DNA from: Pseudomonas sp. FP453
GTDB lineage: Bacteria > Pseudomonadota > Gammaproteobacteria > Pseudomonadales > Pseudomonadaceae
Reading direction: 5' to 3'
NCBI RefSeq assembly: GCF_030687495.1
Contig: NZ_CP117435.1
Coordinates: forward strand, 2,112,501-2,176,500
Length of the DNA stretch: 64,000 nt
A program made the position numbers and the translations under genes. Shown piece by piece: positions 38,049 to 46,601 of this stretch. Within the stretch, counting starts at the first letter, position 1, and the number at the start of each line of letters is the position of its first letter. The notes under the pieces were generated by a model. That model saw only the letters and a list, made by a program, of their open reading frames with translations. It did not search any database and was not told where the DNA came from.

Positions 38049-39487
38049 CAATAGACCTCCTTGGTGGACAGGACGGCGGGGACCGTCATGAAGACGATGT
38101 ACAGGTCAAACCACACCGACCATTTGGAGATGTACTCCAGGTCGTATTCCACGCGTTTCTGGATCTTGTAGAGGGTGTCGGTTTCGCCCCGAAAGCCATT
38201 GATCTGCGCCCAACCGGTGATCCCCGGCTTGACCCGGTGGCGCGAGCTGTACTCACTCACTGCCACTTCAAACGGCACGCCGGCGGCCTTGGTGGCGGTG
38301 GCATGGGGGCGCGGGCCGACCATCGACATGTTGCCCAGCAGCACGTTGAACAGCTGCGGCAGCTCGTCGATGCTGGTCTTGCGGATGATCCGCCCGACGC
38401 GGGTGATGCGCGGGTCCTGGCGGGTGGTCTGGCGTTCGGCGGTGAAGTCGCTCTGGTCGGTGTACATCGAGCGGAACTTGAACACGCGGATTTCGTTGTC
38501 GTTGTAGCCGTAGCGGTTCTGGCGGAACAGCACCGGGCCCTTGGAGTCGAGCTTGATCGCAATCGCCGTCGCCACCATCACTGGCGACAGGCACACCAGC
38601 GCCAGGCTGGCCAGCAACAGGTCTTCCAGGCGCTTGATCACCGGCGACCAGCCCCGCAGCGGCAATTGCGAGGTGTTGAACATGAGGATGCCGCCGACGT
38701 CGGTGATCTTGCTGTGACCGTAGCGCAGGGCGGCCATGTCCGGCACCAGCATGACGTTCACCGACATCTGCCGCAGGCGATTGACCAGCCCGTGGATGCG
38801 CTGCTCGGCCGCCCACGGCAAGCAGATCATCACTTGGTTGACCTCCTCGGAGCGGATCAGTTTTTCCAGCTCGCGGGAGTTGCCCAGCAACGGCAGGTTG
38901 CTCAATTCCTTGGGGATACGTTCGGTGCGGTCGTCGATAAAGCCGATCAGGCCCGAGCGGATATCGCCATTGCGTTGCAGGTGGTCGGCGACGTGCACGG
39001 CGGTGTCGGTAAAGCCCAGGATCACCGTGCGTTGCAGGTATTTGCCCTTGCGCATCAGGTTGCGGTACAGGCGCAGCATCAGCAGCCGTTCAAGGCAGAA
39101 CAGCCCCAGGCTGGCGAAGTACCAGGTGACCAGGTTGCGTGGGGTCAGCTGTGGGAAGGATTGCAGGATCTGGTACATGAACAGCAGGATGCAAAACGCC
39201 GCGGACCAGGCCTTGACCTTGGTTTTCAGGCGCAGGCGGTTGCTGAACAATTCTTCGGAGTAGATGCCCAGGGCCTGGAACAGAATGATGGTGAGCACCG
39301 CAAAAAACAGCAGCAGCCCAAGGAAGTGCGGGCGCAGTTCGGGGGCCACCGGGTCAATGAAATACACCAGGACGAGCGGGGGCAGGATGGCACTCAGGCC
39401 ATGAATGAATTTGACGAAAACAACAAAAAACTCAACAAAACCGGCACGTGTTAAAAACAAACTGTCAACGGACGACTTCTTTCGCAT
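38048..39487 (-). CDS. pslA: Undecaprenyl-phosphate sugar phosphotransferase, first gene of psl operon
   Basis: This 479-residue polytopic protein starts synthesis of the lipid-linked Psl repeat. It has an N-terminal block of about four membrane helices, a CoA-binding-like central domain (TVILGFTDTAVHVADHL), a further helix and the C-terminal bacterial sugar transferase domain (FKFRSMYTD, ISIDELPQLFNVLLGNMS-like wording, VGPRPHA, KPGITGWAQINGFRGET). Length is one residue from PAO1 PslA. A possible RsmA/RsmE site overlaps its ribosome-binding region. All twelve psl genes downstream are spaced or overlapped as one operon. Confidence 0.94.
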   Translation of the reverse strand: MRKKSSVDSLFLTRAGFVEFFVVFVKFIHGLSAILPPLVLVYFIDPVAPELRPHFLGLLLFFAVLTIILFQALGIYSEELFSNRLRLKTKVKAWSAAFCILLFMYQILQSFPQLTPRNLVTWYFASLGLFCLERLLMLRLYRNLMRKGKYLQRTVILGFTDTAVHVADHLQRNGDIRSGLIGFIDDRTERIPKELSNLPLLGNSRELEKLIRSEEVNQVMICLPWAAEQRIHGLVNRLRQMSVNVMLVPDMAALRYGHSKITDVGGILMFNTSQLPLRGWSPVIKRLEDLLLASLALVCLSPVMVATAIAIKLDSKGPVLFRQNRYGYNDNEIRVFKFRSMYTDQSDFTAERQTTRQDPRITRVGRIIRKTSIDELPQLFNVLLGNMSMVGPRPHATATKAAGVPFEVAVSEYSSRHRVKPGITGWAQINGFRGETDTLYKIQKRVEYDLEYISKWSVWFDLYIVFMTVPAVLSTKEVY

Positions 39488-39870
39488 ACAGCATCCCTCA
39501 TTGCACTCCAGACTTTCTGTTCGGCTGTTTGGTCAATAAGGCAGCAGGCTGCTTAGTGGCCAGTCGAACTACGGCTACTCTGGGTAATACGCAACTATCC
39601 AAGTCAAATGCGGCGCGTCATTTGACGGGATTTGCGGGGTGGTGACTTAAGGGAGTGTTTCCTTGACCTGCCATGTCAATAAGTTGACCGTGGTGCGGAT
39701 GTGCCGTTTAGGGCGCTTGGGTAGCAGGTCGTTCGGCATTTTCTTGACATTCCTTGTCTTAACACTCGGTCTGGGGGTGTGATTTTGAGTGTAGGAACAA
39801 ATGTGAGAATTTTCCTGCCGAACGGGGAAAGCTTTTTCAATCGGAAGTAGGAAAGGGGGACAAAGAGGGA
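39488..39870. other. Non-coding region upstream of pslA
   Basis: About 380 nt without a supported gene. It must contain the psl promoter and leader on the - strand. I could not assign -10/-35 elements confidently. Composition is clearly more A/T-rich than the flanking coding DNA. Confidence 0.6.
39491..39500 (-). promoter_or_regulatory. Possible RsmA/RsmE-binding site at pslA ribosome-binding region
   Basis: The transcript reads TGAGGGATGC directly before the pslA start. It matches the Rsm consensus (A/U)CANGGANG(U/A) at 8 of 10 positions, with the GGA overlapping the Shine-Dalgarno. RsmA repression of psl mRNA at its leader is established in P. aeruginosa. Its conservation here is inferred from one motif. 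Confidence 0.4.
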
Positions 39871-39899
39871 GTGGACAGGCACGCTAAGTGCCCGCCCAC
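39871..39899 (-). terminator. Terminator of the receptor gene at 39916
   Basis: The stem GTGG-aca-GGCAC / GTGCC-cgc-CCAC around GCTAA lies 16 nt after the receptor stop on the - strand and is followed by a pyrimidine-rich TCCCTCTTTG tract in that direction. The stem has an internal loop. Confidence 0.5.
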
Positions 39900-39915
39900 C
39901 GGGACTTTCGAGGGA

Positions 39916-42402
39916 TCAGAAGTTGCCTTTCAAACTAACCGTGAAATTGCGCGGTTCACCATAAAAGTTGCCCCACGATGCTGTACCGACAGTGTTGTAG
40001 TAGCTTTTGTCGAACAGATTGTTGCCGTTGAGCGCCACGGTCCAAGTGTCGTCGACGCGGTACGCCAGCCGTGCGTTCCACACCGCATAACCGGCCTGTT
40101 CCAGCTTGATGGTCTGCATGCGGTAGTTGCTGCTCTGGGCGTTGACGCCGGTACCGACGCTCCATTTCGACAGTGCGCCGTCGAGCTGGTAGTCGCCCCA
40201 CACCCGCAGCATATGCTTGGGCACGTAGGTGTTGGATGAGCCGCCTTCGAGGGCGCTGTCGATGTTCTTCAGGGACTTGGTCTGGGTGTAGGTGTAGCCG
40301 CCAGACACCTGCAGGCGTTCGAGCACTTCACCGCTGACTTCGGCCTCCACGCCCTGGGCGCGCACCCGGGCGGTGTCGGTGTAGCAATAGCCATCGGCGG
40401 AGGTTGCACAGAAGCTGGCGTAGTCGGTTTCGGCGCCGTTTTTCTCGATGGCGCGGAACAGCGCCAGGGAACTGTTGAGGCGGCCGTCGAACCATTCGCC
40501 CTTGATACCCAGCTCATAGTTGTCGCCGATCTTCGGCTTGAGCGCGGCGCCATCGGCGGTGGCGTAGGCGCTTTGCGGCTGGAAGATATCCGCGTAGCTG
40601 GCGTACACCGACAGGTGCTCGTTGAGGTCATAGATCAGCGCGGCGAACGGCGTGACTTCGCCGGTTTCCCGGGAATGCGCATCCTGCAACGACCACTCGC
40701 CCCAGCCGAGGCTGTAGGACTGGCGACGGTTGTCGTACCAGCTCACGCGGCTGCCCACGATGAACATCAACGGTTCGGCCAGGCGCAGGCGCAAGGTGGC
40801 GTAGGCGCCGTACTGGGTGGCGGTTTCCTTGATCGTGCTACCACGGTACATGTTCGGCCAGAAGGTGTTGTCGGCCGGCTCCGGCAAATGGTGGTTGGGC
40901 GTGTAGATGCCCTGGCGCGTCGGCAGGTTCTGGATCGCGTACACATCGTCCTGGGTGCCACGGCTGCCGTTGGCGCCGAGGATCAGCTCGTGTTCCAGGC
41001 CGAAGGCTTCGAACTTGCCGTCCAGGTAGGCGTCGAGGCCGTAGTCGCGGTGGTCGTAATCCATCAGCGCGGCGTAGGACAGGGCGGTGGGCGCCGGGTC
41101 GCCGTATTGGATAGTGCCTTCGCTGGCGGCGTACTTGGTGTCTTGCAGGTTGCGGCTGTGCACGGCCGCGACCTTGAGTTTCCAATCGTCGTTGAGTTGC
41201 TGGGTGAGATCGACGAAGTAGGTGGCGCGACGGCTCTGCCAGTCGTTCCAGGATTGGCCCAGGCACGTGGAGCGGCTGAGGTTGGCGCTCTTGCCGTCGG
41301 CATAACGCGGCAGGCCGCCCCAGCACGGGGTGGCATCGACGTCTTCGTAGCTGGCGCCGATGCCCAGGGTGGTGTCGGGGCTCAGGTCGACGTCCAGCGC
41401 GCCATAGAATGCCTGGTCCTTGCGCTTGGCGATGTCCATGTACGAGCCGCGATCCTGTTGGCTGATCGCCACACGGCCGCGCACGGTGCCGCTGTCATTC
41501 AGCGGGCCGCCGGTGTCGAGGTCGGCGCGGTAGTTGTCCCACGTGCCGGCGGACAGCGACAGGCTGGTGGTGGGCTTGGCCTGGGGCCGCTTGCGCACGA
41601 AGTTCACCGCGCCGCTGGCGGTGCCGGCGCCCTTGAGCATGCCGGCCGCACCCTTGAGCACTTCCACGCGGTCATAAATCGCCATGTTGGCGCTGAAACT
41701 GTCGGCCTGGGCGTAGTCCTTGCCCATGTCCAGCGGTACGCCGTCGTACTGGTACTGGCCGAGCATCTTGAAGCCACGGGAATAGAAGTACTTGCCGCCC
41801 ATGGGCGACTCGTAGCTGGTGATGCCGGGCGTGCGTTCCATCACGTCGTCGATGGTGGTGACGTTCTGGTCGTCCATCAACTGGCGGGTCATCACGCTGA
41901 CCGATTGCGGCGTTTCCCGCAGGCTGTGTTGGCCTTTGCCGATGGTCACCGCGCCGGTGGTGTAGGAACCGGTGCCCTCGGTAGTGGCGCCCAGGCGGTC
42001 GCCAGTGATGGTGGTGGCGCCCAGGTTCAGCGCGCCGCTGTCCGCCACCTGCGGCAGCAGCAACCAGGTGCTGTTGCCTTGACGCTGGGCTTGCAGGCCT
42101 TGGCCGCGCAACAACTGGTCGAGGGCCTGTTCTTGGTCGAAGCGGCCATTCAGGCCGGTGCTGGTCTTGCCGGCGACGCTGTTGGCGTCATACGACAGGC
42201 TGATGCCGGCCTGGCGGGCGAACTGGTCCAGGGCATTGGCGAGGGAGCCGGCGGCGATGTGCCAGTCGCGGGCCTGGGTATCGCTGGCCGGTGTCTCGGC
42301 CAGCACGGCCAGGGGCAGGGCACCGCCGCTCAGGCAGGCGCCCAGCAGGGCGGCCTGGACCGCGCGCTTGAGGGGGGAACGGGGGGAGGGGAACGCTTGC
42401 AT
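39916..42402 (-). CDS. TonB-dependent siderophore receptor with STN domain (unit 4)
   Basis: This is an 828-residue outer-membrane receptor. The signal peptide is cleaved near AVLA (about 35). The STN domain spans about 46-116 (WHIAAGSLANALDQFARQAG), a TonB-box-like TTITGDRLG follows, then the plug (HSLRETPQSVSVMTRQLMDDQ, YDRVEVLKGAAGMLKGAG, VNFVRKRP) and a barrel ending in KGNF. FpvA-like by plug motifs, with ligand unknown. The barrel contains a CFAT/CYT cysteine pair (FCATSADGYCYT). It lies downstream of its sigma/FecR pair with a 106-nt spacer. Confidence 0.92.
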   Translation of the reverse strand: MQAFPSPRSPLKRAVQAALLGACLSGGALPLAVLAETPASDTQARDWHIAAGSLANALDQFARQAGISLSYDANSVAGKTSTGLNGRFDQEQALDQLLRGQGLQAQRQGNSTWLLLPQVADSGALNLGATTITGDRLGATTEGTGSYTTGAVTIGKGQHSLRETPQSVSVMTRQLMDDQNVTTIDDVMERTPGITSYESPMGGKYFYSRGFKMLGQYQYDGVPLDMGKDYAQADSFSANMAIYDRVEVLKGAAGMLKGAGTASGAVNFVRKRPQAKPTTSLSLSAGTWDNYRADLDTGGPLNDSGTVRGRVAISQQDRGSYMDIAKRKDQAFYGALDVDLSPDTTLGIGASYEDVDATPCWGGLPRYADGKSANLSRSTCLGQSWNDWQSRRATYFVDLTQQLNDDWKLKVAAVHSRNLQDTKYAASEGTIQYGDPAPTALSYAALMDYDHRDYGLDAYLDGKFEAFGLEHELILGANGSRGTQDDVYAIQNLPTRQGIYTPNHHLPEPADNTFWPNMYRGSTIKETATQYGAYATLRLRLAEPLMFIVGSRVSWYDNRRQSYSLGWGEWSLQDAHSRETGEVTPFAALIYDLNEHLSVYASYADIFQPQSAYATADGAALKPKIGDNYELGIKGEWFDGRLNSSLALFRAIEKNGAETDYASFCATSADGYCYTDTARVRAQGVEAEVSGEVLERLQVSGGYTYTQTKSLKNIDSALEGGSSNTYVPKHMLRVWGDYQLDGALSKWSVGTGVNAQSSNYRMQTIKLEQAGYAVWNARLAYRVDDTWTVALNGNNLFDKSYYNTVGTASWGNFYGEPRNFTVSLKGNF

Positions 42403-42490
42403 GACCGTGGGCTGCTCCTGAAGGAAGTGGAAAATACCGGCCTGTTGATCGGCCTTTCCTTACAGGTCGAACGGCAATGCGAATTCACCT

Positions 42491-42505
42491 CATTTATTTT
42501 TCAAC
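42491..42505 (-). promoter_or_regulatory. Putative ECF-sigma-dependent promoter element of receptor 5
   Basis: On the - strand GTTGAAAAATAAATG follows the fecR stop by 3 nt, and GCATTGCCGTTCG comes about 20 nt later. It resembles in place and wording the block after the fecR gene ending at 6203. Confidence 0.35.
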
Positions 42506-42508
42506 GGT

Positions 42509-43459
42509 TTACACCCGGGGGGTGACGGTCACCCAATAACGGCTGCGGTAGGTGACATCGATGTTCAGCGATTGCGCGACCAGCGTCAGCACCTGATCGG
42601 TATCGCTCAGCTGATAGGTGCCCGACACCCGCAATCCGGCCACTGCCTCGCTGCAACGCAACAGCCCGTTGCGGTAGCGCGCCAATTCGCTGAGGAAATC
42701 ATCCAGGCGCATGTAGTGGGCGCTGATCACGCCGTCGCTCCAGGCCCAGGGGTCGAGGCCGTTGGCGATGGGCGGGCGGATGCCGTGGCGGTCGATCAGC
42801 ACCGCTGCGCCGGGCGGGATCACTTGGCGGGCGCTGGCGTCATGGCGGTCGGCAAACACCGCCACGCTGCCCTGTTGCACCGCGATCAACGTGCCTTGGG
42901 CTTCTTCACGGACCAGCAAGCGCGCGCCTTGGGCACGCAGGTCGGCGTTGCGGGTCAGGACCCAGAAGGGACGACTGTCGCCACTGGGCTGCACCACGAT
43001 TTCGCCTTGGCGCAACTGCACCTTGCGGCGTTCTGCGTTGAAGGTGGTATCGATTGCGGTGGCACTGTTGAGTTGGACCTGGCTGCCGTCGTCCAGCGTC
43101 ACCCGTCGTTGTTCGCCGGTGGCGGTGCGGTAGTCGGCCACCAGGGCGGGCAGCGGCGTGTAGTCGCGGCCGAACCAGGTCACCCCGGCCGCACCGGCCA
43201 CCAGGCCCAGCAACTTGAGGCTTTCACGGCGGCTGATGCGTTGCCGCGCGCCGCTGAGGGTGCGGCGCCCGAGCTGGGCTGGCAGGTGGTTGAAATCGTC
43301 ATTCATGGTCGCCACGCGCTGCCACACCTGCTGGTGTTCGGCGCTGCTGTGCAGCCAGCGTTCAAACGCGGCGGTGCTGGCGTCGTCGGCGACATTGAAG
43401 CGCAGCTTGATCATCCACTGGATGGCCTGGTCCACCAGGCGCGGGTCAGCATTCCTCAT
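42509..43459 (-). CDS. FecR family sigma regulator (unit 4)
   Basis: This is a 316-residue regulator. The cytosolic N-terminus has AAFERWLHSSAEHQQVWQRV. SRRESLK (R77-R78) precedes the membrane segment (about 80-96). The periplasmic domain has TGEQRRVTLDDGSQVQLNS and C-terminal VSGTYQLSDTDQVLTLVA. ATG 43459 overlaps the sigma gene by 14 nt. A longer in-frame start would sit deep inside the sigma gene. Confidence 0.9.
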   Translation of the reverse strand: MRNADPRLVDQAIQWMIKLRFNVADDASTAAFERWLHSSAEHQQVWQRVATMNDDFNHLPAQLGRRTLSGARQRISRRESLKLLGLVAGAAGVTWFGRDYTPLPALVADYRTATGEQRRVTLDDGSQVQLNSATAIDTTFNAERRKVQLRQGEIVVQPSGDSRPFWVLTRNADLRAQGARLLVREEAQGTLIAVQQGSVAVFADRHDASARQVIPPGAAVLIDRHGIRPPIANGLDPWAWSDGVISAHYMRLDDFLSELARYRNGLLRCSEAVAGLRVSGTYQLSDTDQVLTLVAQSLNIDVTYRSRYWVTVTPRV

Positions 43460-43961
43460 AGCGCAACCGATAACAGGCGTGCAGCGCCTTGGCCAGGTCG
43501 CGCTCCACGGTGGCCTTGGACACGCCGAGACGCAGGGCGATTTGCGCACAGGTCAGGCCGTCCAATTGGGCGAGCAGGAAGGCTTCGCGCACGCGCGGCT
43601 TGAGTTGGTCGAGCAGGCGGTCGATGCGCTCCAGGCTGTCGAGGATCAGGCGCCGGGTTTCTTCCGACGGCACCTCGGCCTGTGGGAAATGCGCGAGGCT
43701 TTCGAGGTAGGCGCGTTCCAATTCGCGGCGCCGGTACTGGTCGATCATCAGGCTGCGGGCGATGCTGCTCAGGTACGCGCGCGGTTGCTGCAAGGTCTGC
43801 TGCTTGCGCGCGTTGAGCAAGCGCACAAACGTCTCCTGCGCCAGGTCGGCGGCATGCTCGCGGCAGCCGGTGCGGCGGTTCAACCAGCCGTGCAGCCAGG
43901 AATGGTGGGCAAGGTACAGCTGGCCGATAGCGGCAGGGTCCAGTGGGTGATCGCTCGACAT
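43446..43961 (-). CDS. FecI-type ECF sigma factor (unit 4)
   Basis: This is a 171-residue ECF sigma factor. Region 2 has DLAQETFVRLLNA and PRAYLSSIARSLMIDQYRR. Region 4 has RVREAFLLAQLDGLTCAQIA and the helix VSKATVERDLAKA. ATG 43961 is favoured over 43967 because AGGA lies about 5 nt upstream. The upstream in-frame extension would include the Fur box. It heads the sigma-fecR-receptor order on the - strand. Confidence 0.92.
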   Translation of the reverse strand: MSSDHPLDPAAIGQLYLAHHSWLHGWLNRRTGCREHAADLAQETFVRLLNARKQQTLQQPRAYLSSIARSLMIDQYRRRELERAYLESLAHFPQAEVPSEETRRLILDSLERIDRLLDQLKPRVREAFLLAQLDGLTCAQIALRLGVSKATVERDLAKALHACYRLRYEEC

Positions 43962-43988
43962 GGGCATCCTGGCACAGCAGTCATAATT

Positions 43989-44007
43989 GATAATGTTTCG
44001 CATTCTA
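43989..44007 (-). promoter_or_regulatory. Putative Fur box upstream of fourth ECF sigma gene
   Basis: GATAATGTTTCGCATTCTA (+ strand) matches the Fur consensus at 13 of 19 positions and lies 27 nt upstream of the sigma start. Confidence 0.65.
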
Positions 44008-44120
44008 AGCGTTGATTGTGGCAATGAGCAATCACTGGCGCGCAATGTATCCAGCACAATTTTTTGTTGGCCCGACGCGTGCGGATTACGCTCCGGGTTT
44101 TTCTCGGTGGAGGCTTGAGC

Positions 44121-44750
44121 ATGATCGACCTTGCAACCCTCGCGGTTTTCTGCGGTGCTGTTTTGCTGTTGCTGTTATCGCCGGGGCCGAACATGGCCTT
44201 TGTCATCAGCCACGGCGTGAGTCACGGTTGGCGCGGCGGTATGGCCTGCGCACTGGGCATCGGCGTGGCCGACCTGTTGCTGACCGCGTTGACTGCCACT
44301 GGGGTGACGGCGCTGGTGGCCAGTTGGCCGCCGTCCTTTGACCTGATTCGTTATGCGGGGGTGGTGTACCTGCTGTGGCTGGTGTTCAAGACCTTGCAGA
44401 AAAGTCCGCGATTGGACACCGCTCACGCCCACCGCGTACCCCTGCGGCGGGTGTGTGTGCAAGCGATGCTCAACAGTTTGCTCAACCCCAAGGCGTTGTT
44501 GTTTTTTGTGGTGTTTCTGCCGCAGTTTGTGCGGCCGCAGGCGGGATCGATTGCCGTGCAACTGATGGTGCTCGGTGGCGTTTTGACCGTGATTGCAGCC
44601 GTGTTTCATGGGGTGCTGGGCGCATTTGGTGGTGCGCTGAGCCGTTTCTTTGCCGGGCGCCCGTACAGCGCCTGGTTACAGAAATGGGGGCTGGCGACGG
44701 TGCTGACGGTGTTGGCGATGCGGTTGGCGGTGATGTCGCGTCCCAACTGA
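44121..44750 (+). CDS. LysE/RhtB family amino-acid exporter
   Basis: This 209-residue membrane protein has about five to six hydrophobic segments. The family signature SPGPNMAFVISHGVSHGWRGG is near the N-terminus and MLNSLLNPKALLFF is central. It probably exports an amino acid or homoserine-lactone-like metabolite. GGAGG 7 nt before ATG 44121 sets the start. Single gene, divergent from the fourth sigma gene. Confidence 0.9.
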   Translation: MIDLATLAVFCGAVLLLLLSPGPNMAFVISHGVSHGWRGGMACALGIGVADLLLTALTATGVTALVASWPPSFDLIRYAGVVYLLWLVFKTLQKSPRLDTAHAHRVPLRRVCVQAMLNSLLNPKALLFFVVFLPQFVRPQAGSIAVQLMVLGGVLTVIAAVFHGVLGAFGGALSRFFAGRPYSAWLQKWGLATVLTVLAMRLAVMSRPN

Positions 44751-44776
44751 CCCTATTGAAAGGTGGGAGGTAAAAC

Positions 44777-44804
44777 TGTGGGAGCAGGCAAGCCAGCTCC
44801 CACA
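44777..44804. repeat. REP element (GTGGGAG family)
   Basis: TGTGGGAGCAGG-CAAGCCAGCTCCCACA matches the copy at 23955. It lies between the convergent LysE and inhA genes. Confidence 0.85.
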
Positions 44805-44836
44805 TTTGATTGTATTCACACAGTGGGATTGTGGCG

Positions 44837-45517
44837 TCAGCCCAGCAAAGCGGCGGCTCGCGCGACAATCTCGCCACGGGTCTGGCGCGACTGCGCCGTG
44901 CGCTTGTGCGCTTCTTCCAGCACAGCCTTGGGCGCCGTATCCGGACGACCCGAGTCAAACGGCGGCGCCGGCGCATATTCAATCTGCAACTGCACCAGTT
45001 GCGCCGTCGCTTCGTCGTACAGTTCCGCAGCCAAGGTCAACGCGAAATCGATGCCAGCGGTGATGCCGCCTCCCGTCAACAGGTTGCCATCACGCACCAC
45101 GCGCTCCTGCACGGGGATCGCGCCGAGCGGGGCGAGCATGTCGTGGTAGGCCCAGTGGGTGGTGGCCTTGCGCCCGCGCAGCAGGCCCGCTGCGCCCAAT
45201 ACCAATGAACCGGTGCACACCGACGTCACATACCGCGCGGTCTGCGCCTGAACCGTGAGGAAGTCGAGGGTCTGCGGGTCTTCCATCAACGCACCCACGC
45301 CGGAACCGCCCGGTACACAGATCACATCCAGCTGAGGGCAATCGGCATAGGTCATGGTCGGGGTGAACACCAGCCCGGTGCTAGAAGTGACGGGCGCCAG
45401 GTCTTTCCACACCAGGTGCAACGTCACGTCCGGCAGCGAGCCGAGGACGTCATAAGGGCCGGTGAGATCCAGTTGCTGGATGCCGGGGAACAACACAAAG
45501 CCGATCTGCAAGGTCAT
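44837..45517 (-). CDS. inhA: Isonitrile hydratase (DJ-1/PfpI family)
   Basis: This is a 226-residue cytosolic enzyme. The nucleophile elbow YVTSVCTGS puts the catalytic cysteine at C101, the position known for Pseudomonas putida InhA. Near-identical wording includes LFPGIQQLDLTGPYDVLGSL and IEYAPAPPFDSG, which I recall from that protein. It converts isonitriles to N-substituted formamides. It is divergent from a GlxA-type regulator at 45608, which likely controls it. Confidence 0.88.
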   Translation of the reverse strand: MTLQIGFVLFPGIQQLDLTGPYDVLGSLPDVTLHLVWKDLAPVTSSTGLVFTPTMTYADCPQLDVICVPGGSGVGALMEDPQTLDFLTVQAQTARYVTSVCTGSLVLGAAGLLRGRKATTHWAYHDMLAPLGAIPVQERVVRDGNLLTGGGITAGIDFALTLAAELYDEATAQLVQLQIEYAPAPPFDSGRPDTAPKAVLEEAHKRTAQSRQTRGEIVARAAALLG

Positions 45518-45607
45518 GGACAGCGCTCCGAGAAAGGGGTGGACGGCTTCACTCTAGGGGCCTAGGCTTTGGCGCATACGCCATTCAGCCCACAGATCAC
45601 GCCAATC

Positions 45608-46601
45608 ATGCCGCGAATCGTCCATGTCCTCGCTTTTGCCAATGCCCAGGTGCTCGACGTGACCGGGCCGTTGCAGGTGTTCGCCTCCACCAATGACCTG
45701 GCGCGCCAGCGCGGCTTGCCGTTGCCTTACGCGGTCACGGTTGATCGCCGCGCAAACGGCGCCGGTGATGACCTCCGCCGGCCTGGCGCTGGTGGCCGAG
45801 CCGTTGCCGGCCATCGACGCGCCTTGCGACACCCTGGTGATCGCCGGCGGCTGGGGCGTATACGGCGCCGCCGACGACCCGGCACTGGTCGACTGGGTAC
45901 GGGAAAAAGCCCGGCACACTCGGCGCATGACCTCGGTGTGCACCGGCGCCTTCCTGCTCGCTGCCAGTGGTTTGTTGGATGGCTGCCGCGTGGCCACCCA
46001 CTGGACGCGCTGCGAAGAACTGGCGCGCAAATTCCCCGCGCTGACGGTGGAATCCAACCCGATTTTCATCCGCCAAGGCGCAGTGTGGACCTCCGCCGGC
46101 GTCACCGCCGGCATCGACCTGTGCCTGGCGCTGGTGGAAGACGACCTCGGCAGCGAAGTGGCGCTGGAAGTGGCGCGGCACCTGGTGGTGTTCCTCAAAC
46201 GCCCGGGCGGGCAATCCCAGTTCAGCGTGACCCTGTCCCTGCAAAAGGCCGACAGCCGCTTCACCGAACTCCACGCCTGGATGGCCGAAAACCTCACCCT
46301 CGACCTGAACATCCCGACCCTGGCCGCCCAGGCCGGCATGAGCGAGCGCAGCTTCGTGCGCCATTACCGCAACGAAACCGGCCAGACCCCGGCGCGGGCT
46401 GTCGAATTGATCCGCGTCGAGACGGCCCGTCGGCAATTGGCGGACAGCACGGCGTCGATTAAACGCATCGCCGTGCAATGTGGTTTTGGCAGTGAGGAAA
46501 CACTGCGCCGGAGTTTTTTAAGGGCCTTAGCGGTGACGCCGCAGGCCTATCGTGAACGCTTTTCGCCGAGTAATTCCAGCAGTGCATCCAGCGTGGCTTG
46601 A
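45608..46601 (+). pseudogene. GlxA-type AraC family regulator, 1-nt frameshift
   Basis: The N-terminal DJ-1/PfpI-like domain begins PRIVHVLAFANAQVLDVTGP and reads to LPYAVTV. It then leaves frame at about 45739-45743 (GGTTGATC). The rest continues in the next frame as IAAQTAPVMTSAGLALVAEP through VCTGAFLLAASGLL to the C-terminal AraC helix-turn-helix pair (LAAQAGMSERSFVRHY; IAVQCGFGSEETLRRSF). Deleting one T restores about 330 residues, normal for the family. It would regulate the divergent isonitrile hydratase. The end overlaps the convergent hydrolase gene by 55 nt. True mutation and sequencing error cannot be told apart here. Confidence 0.82.
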
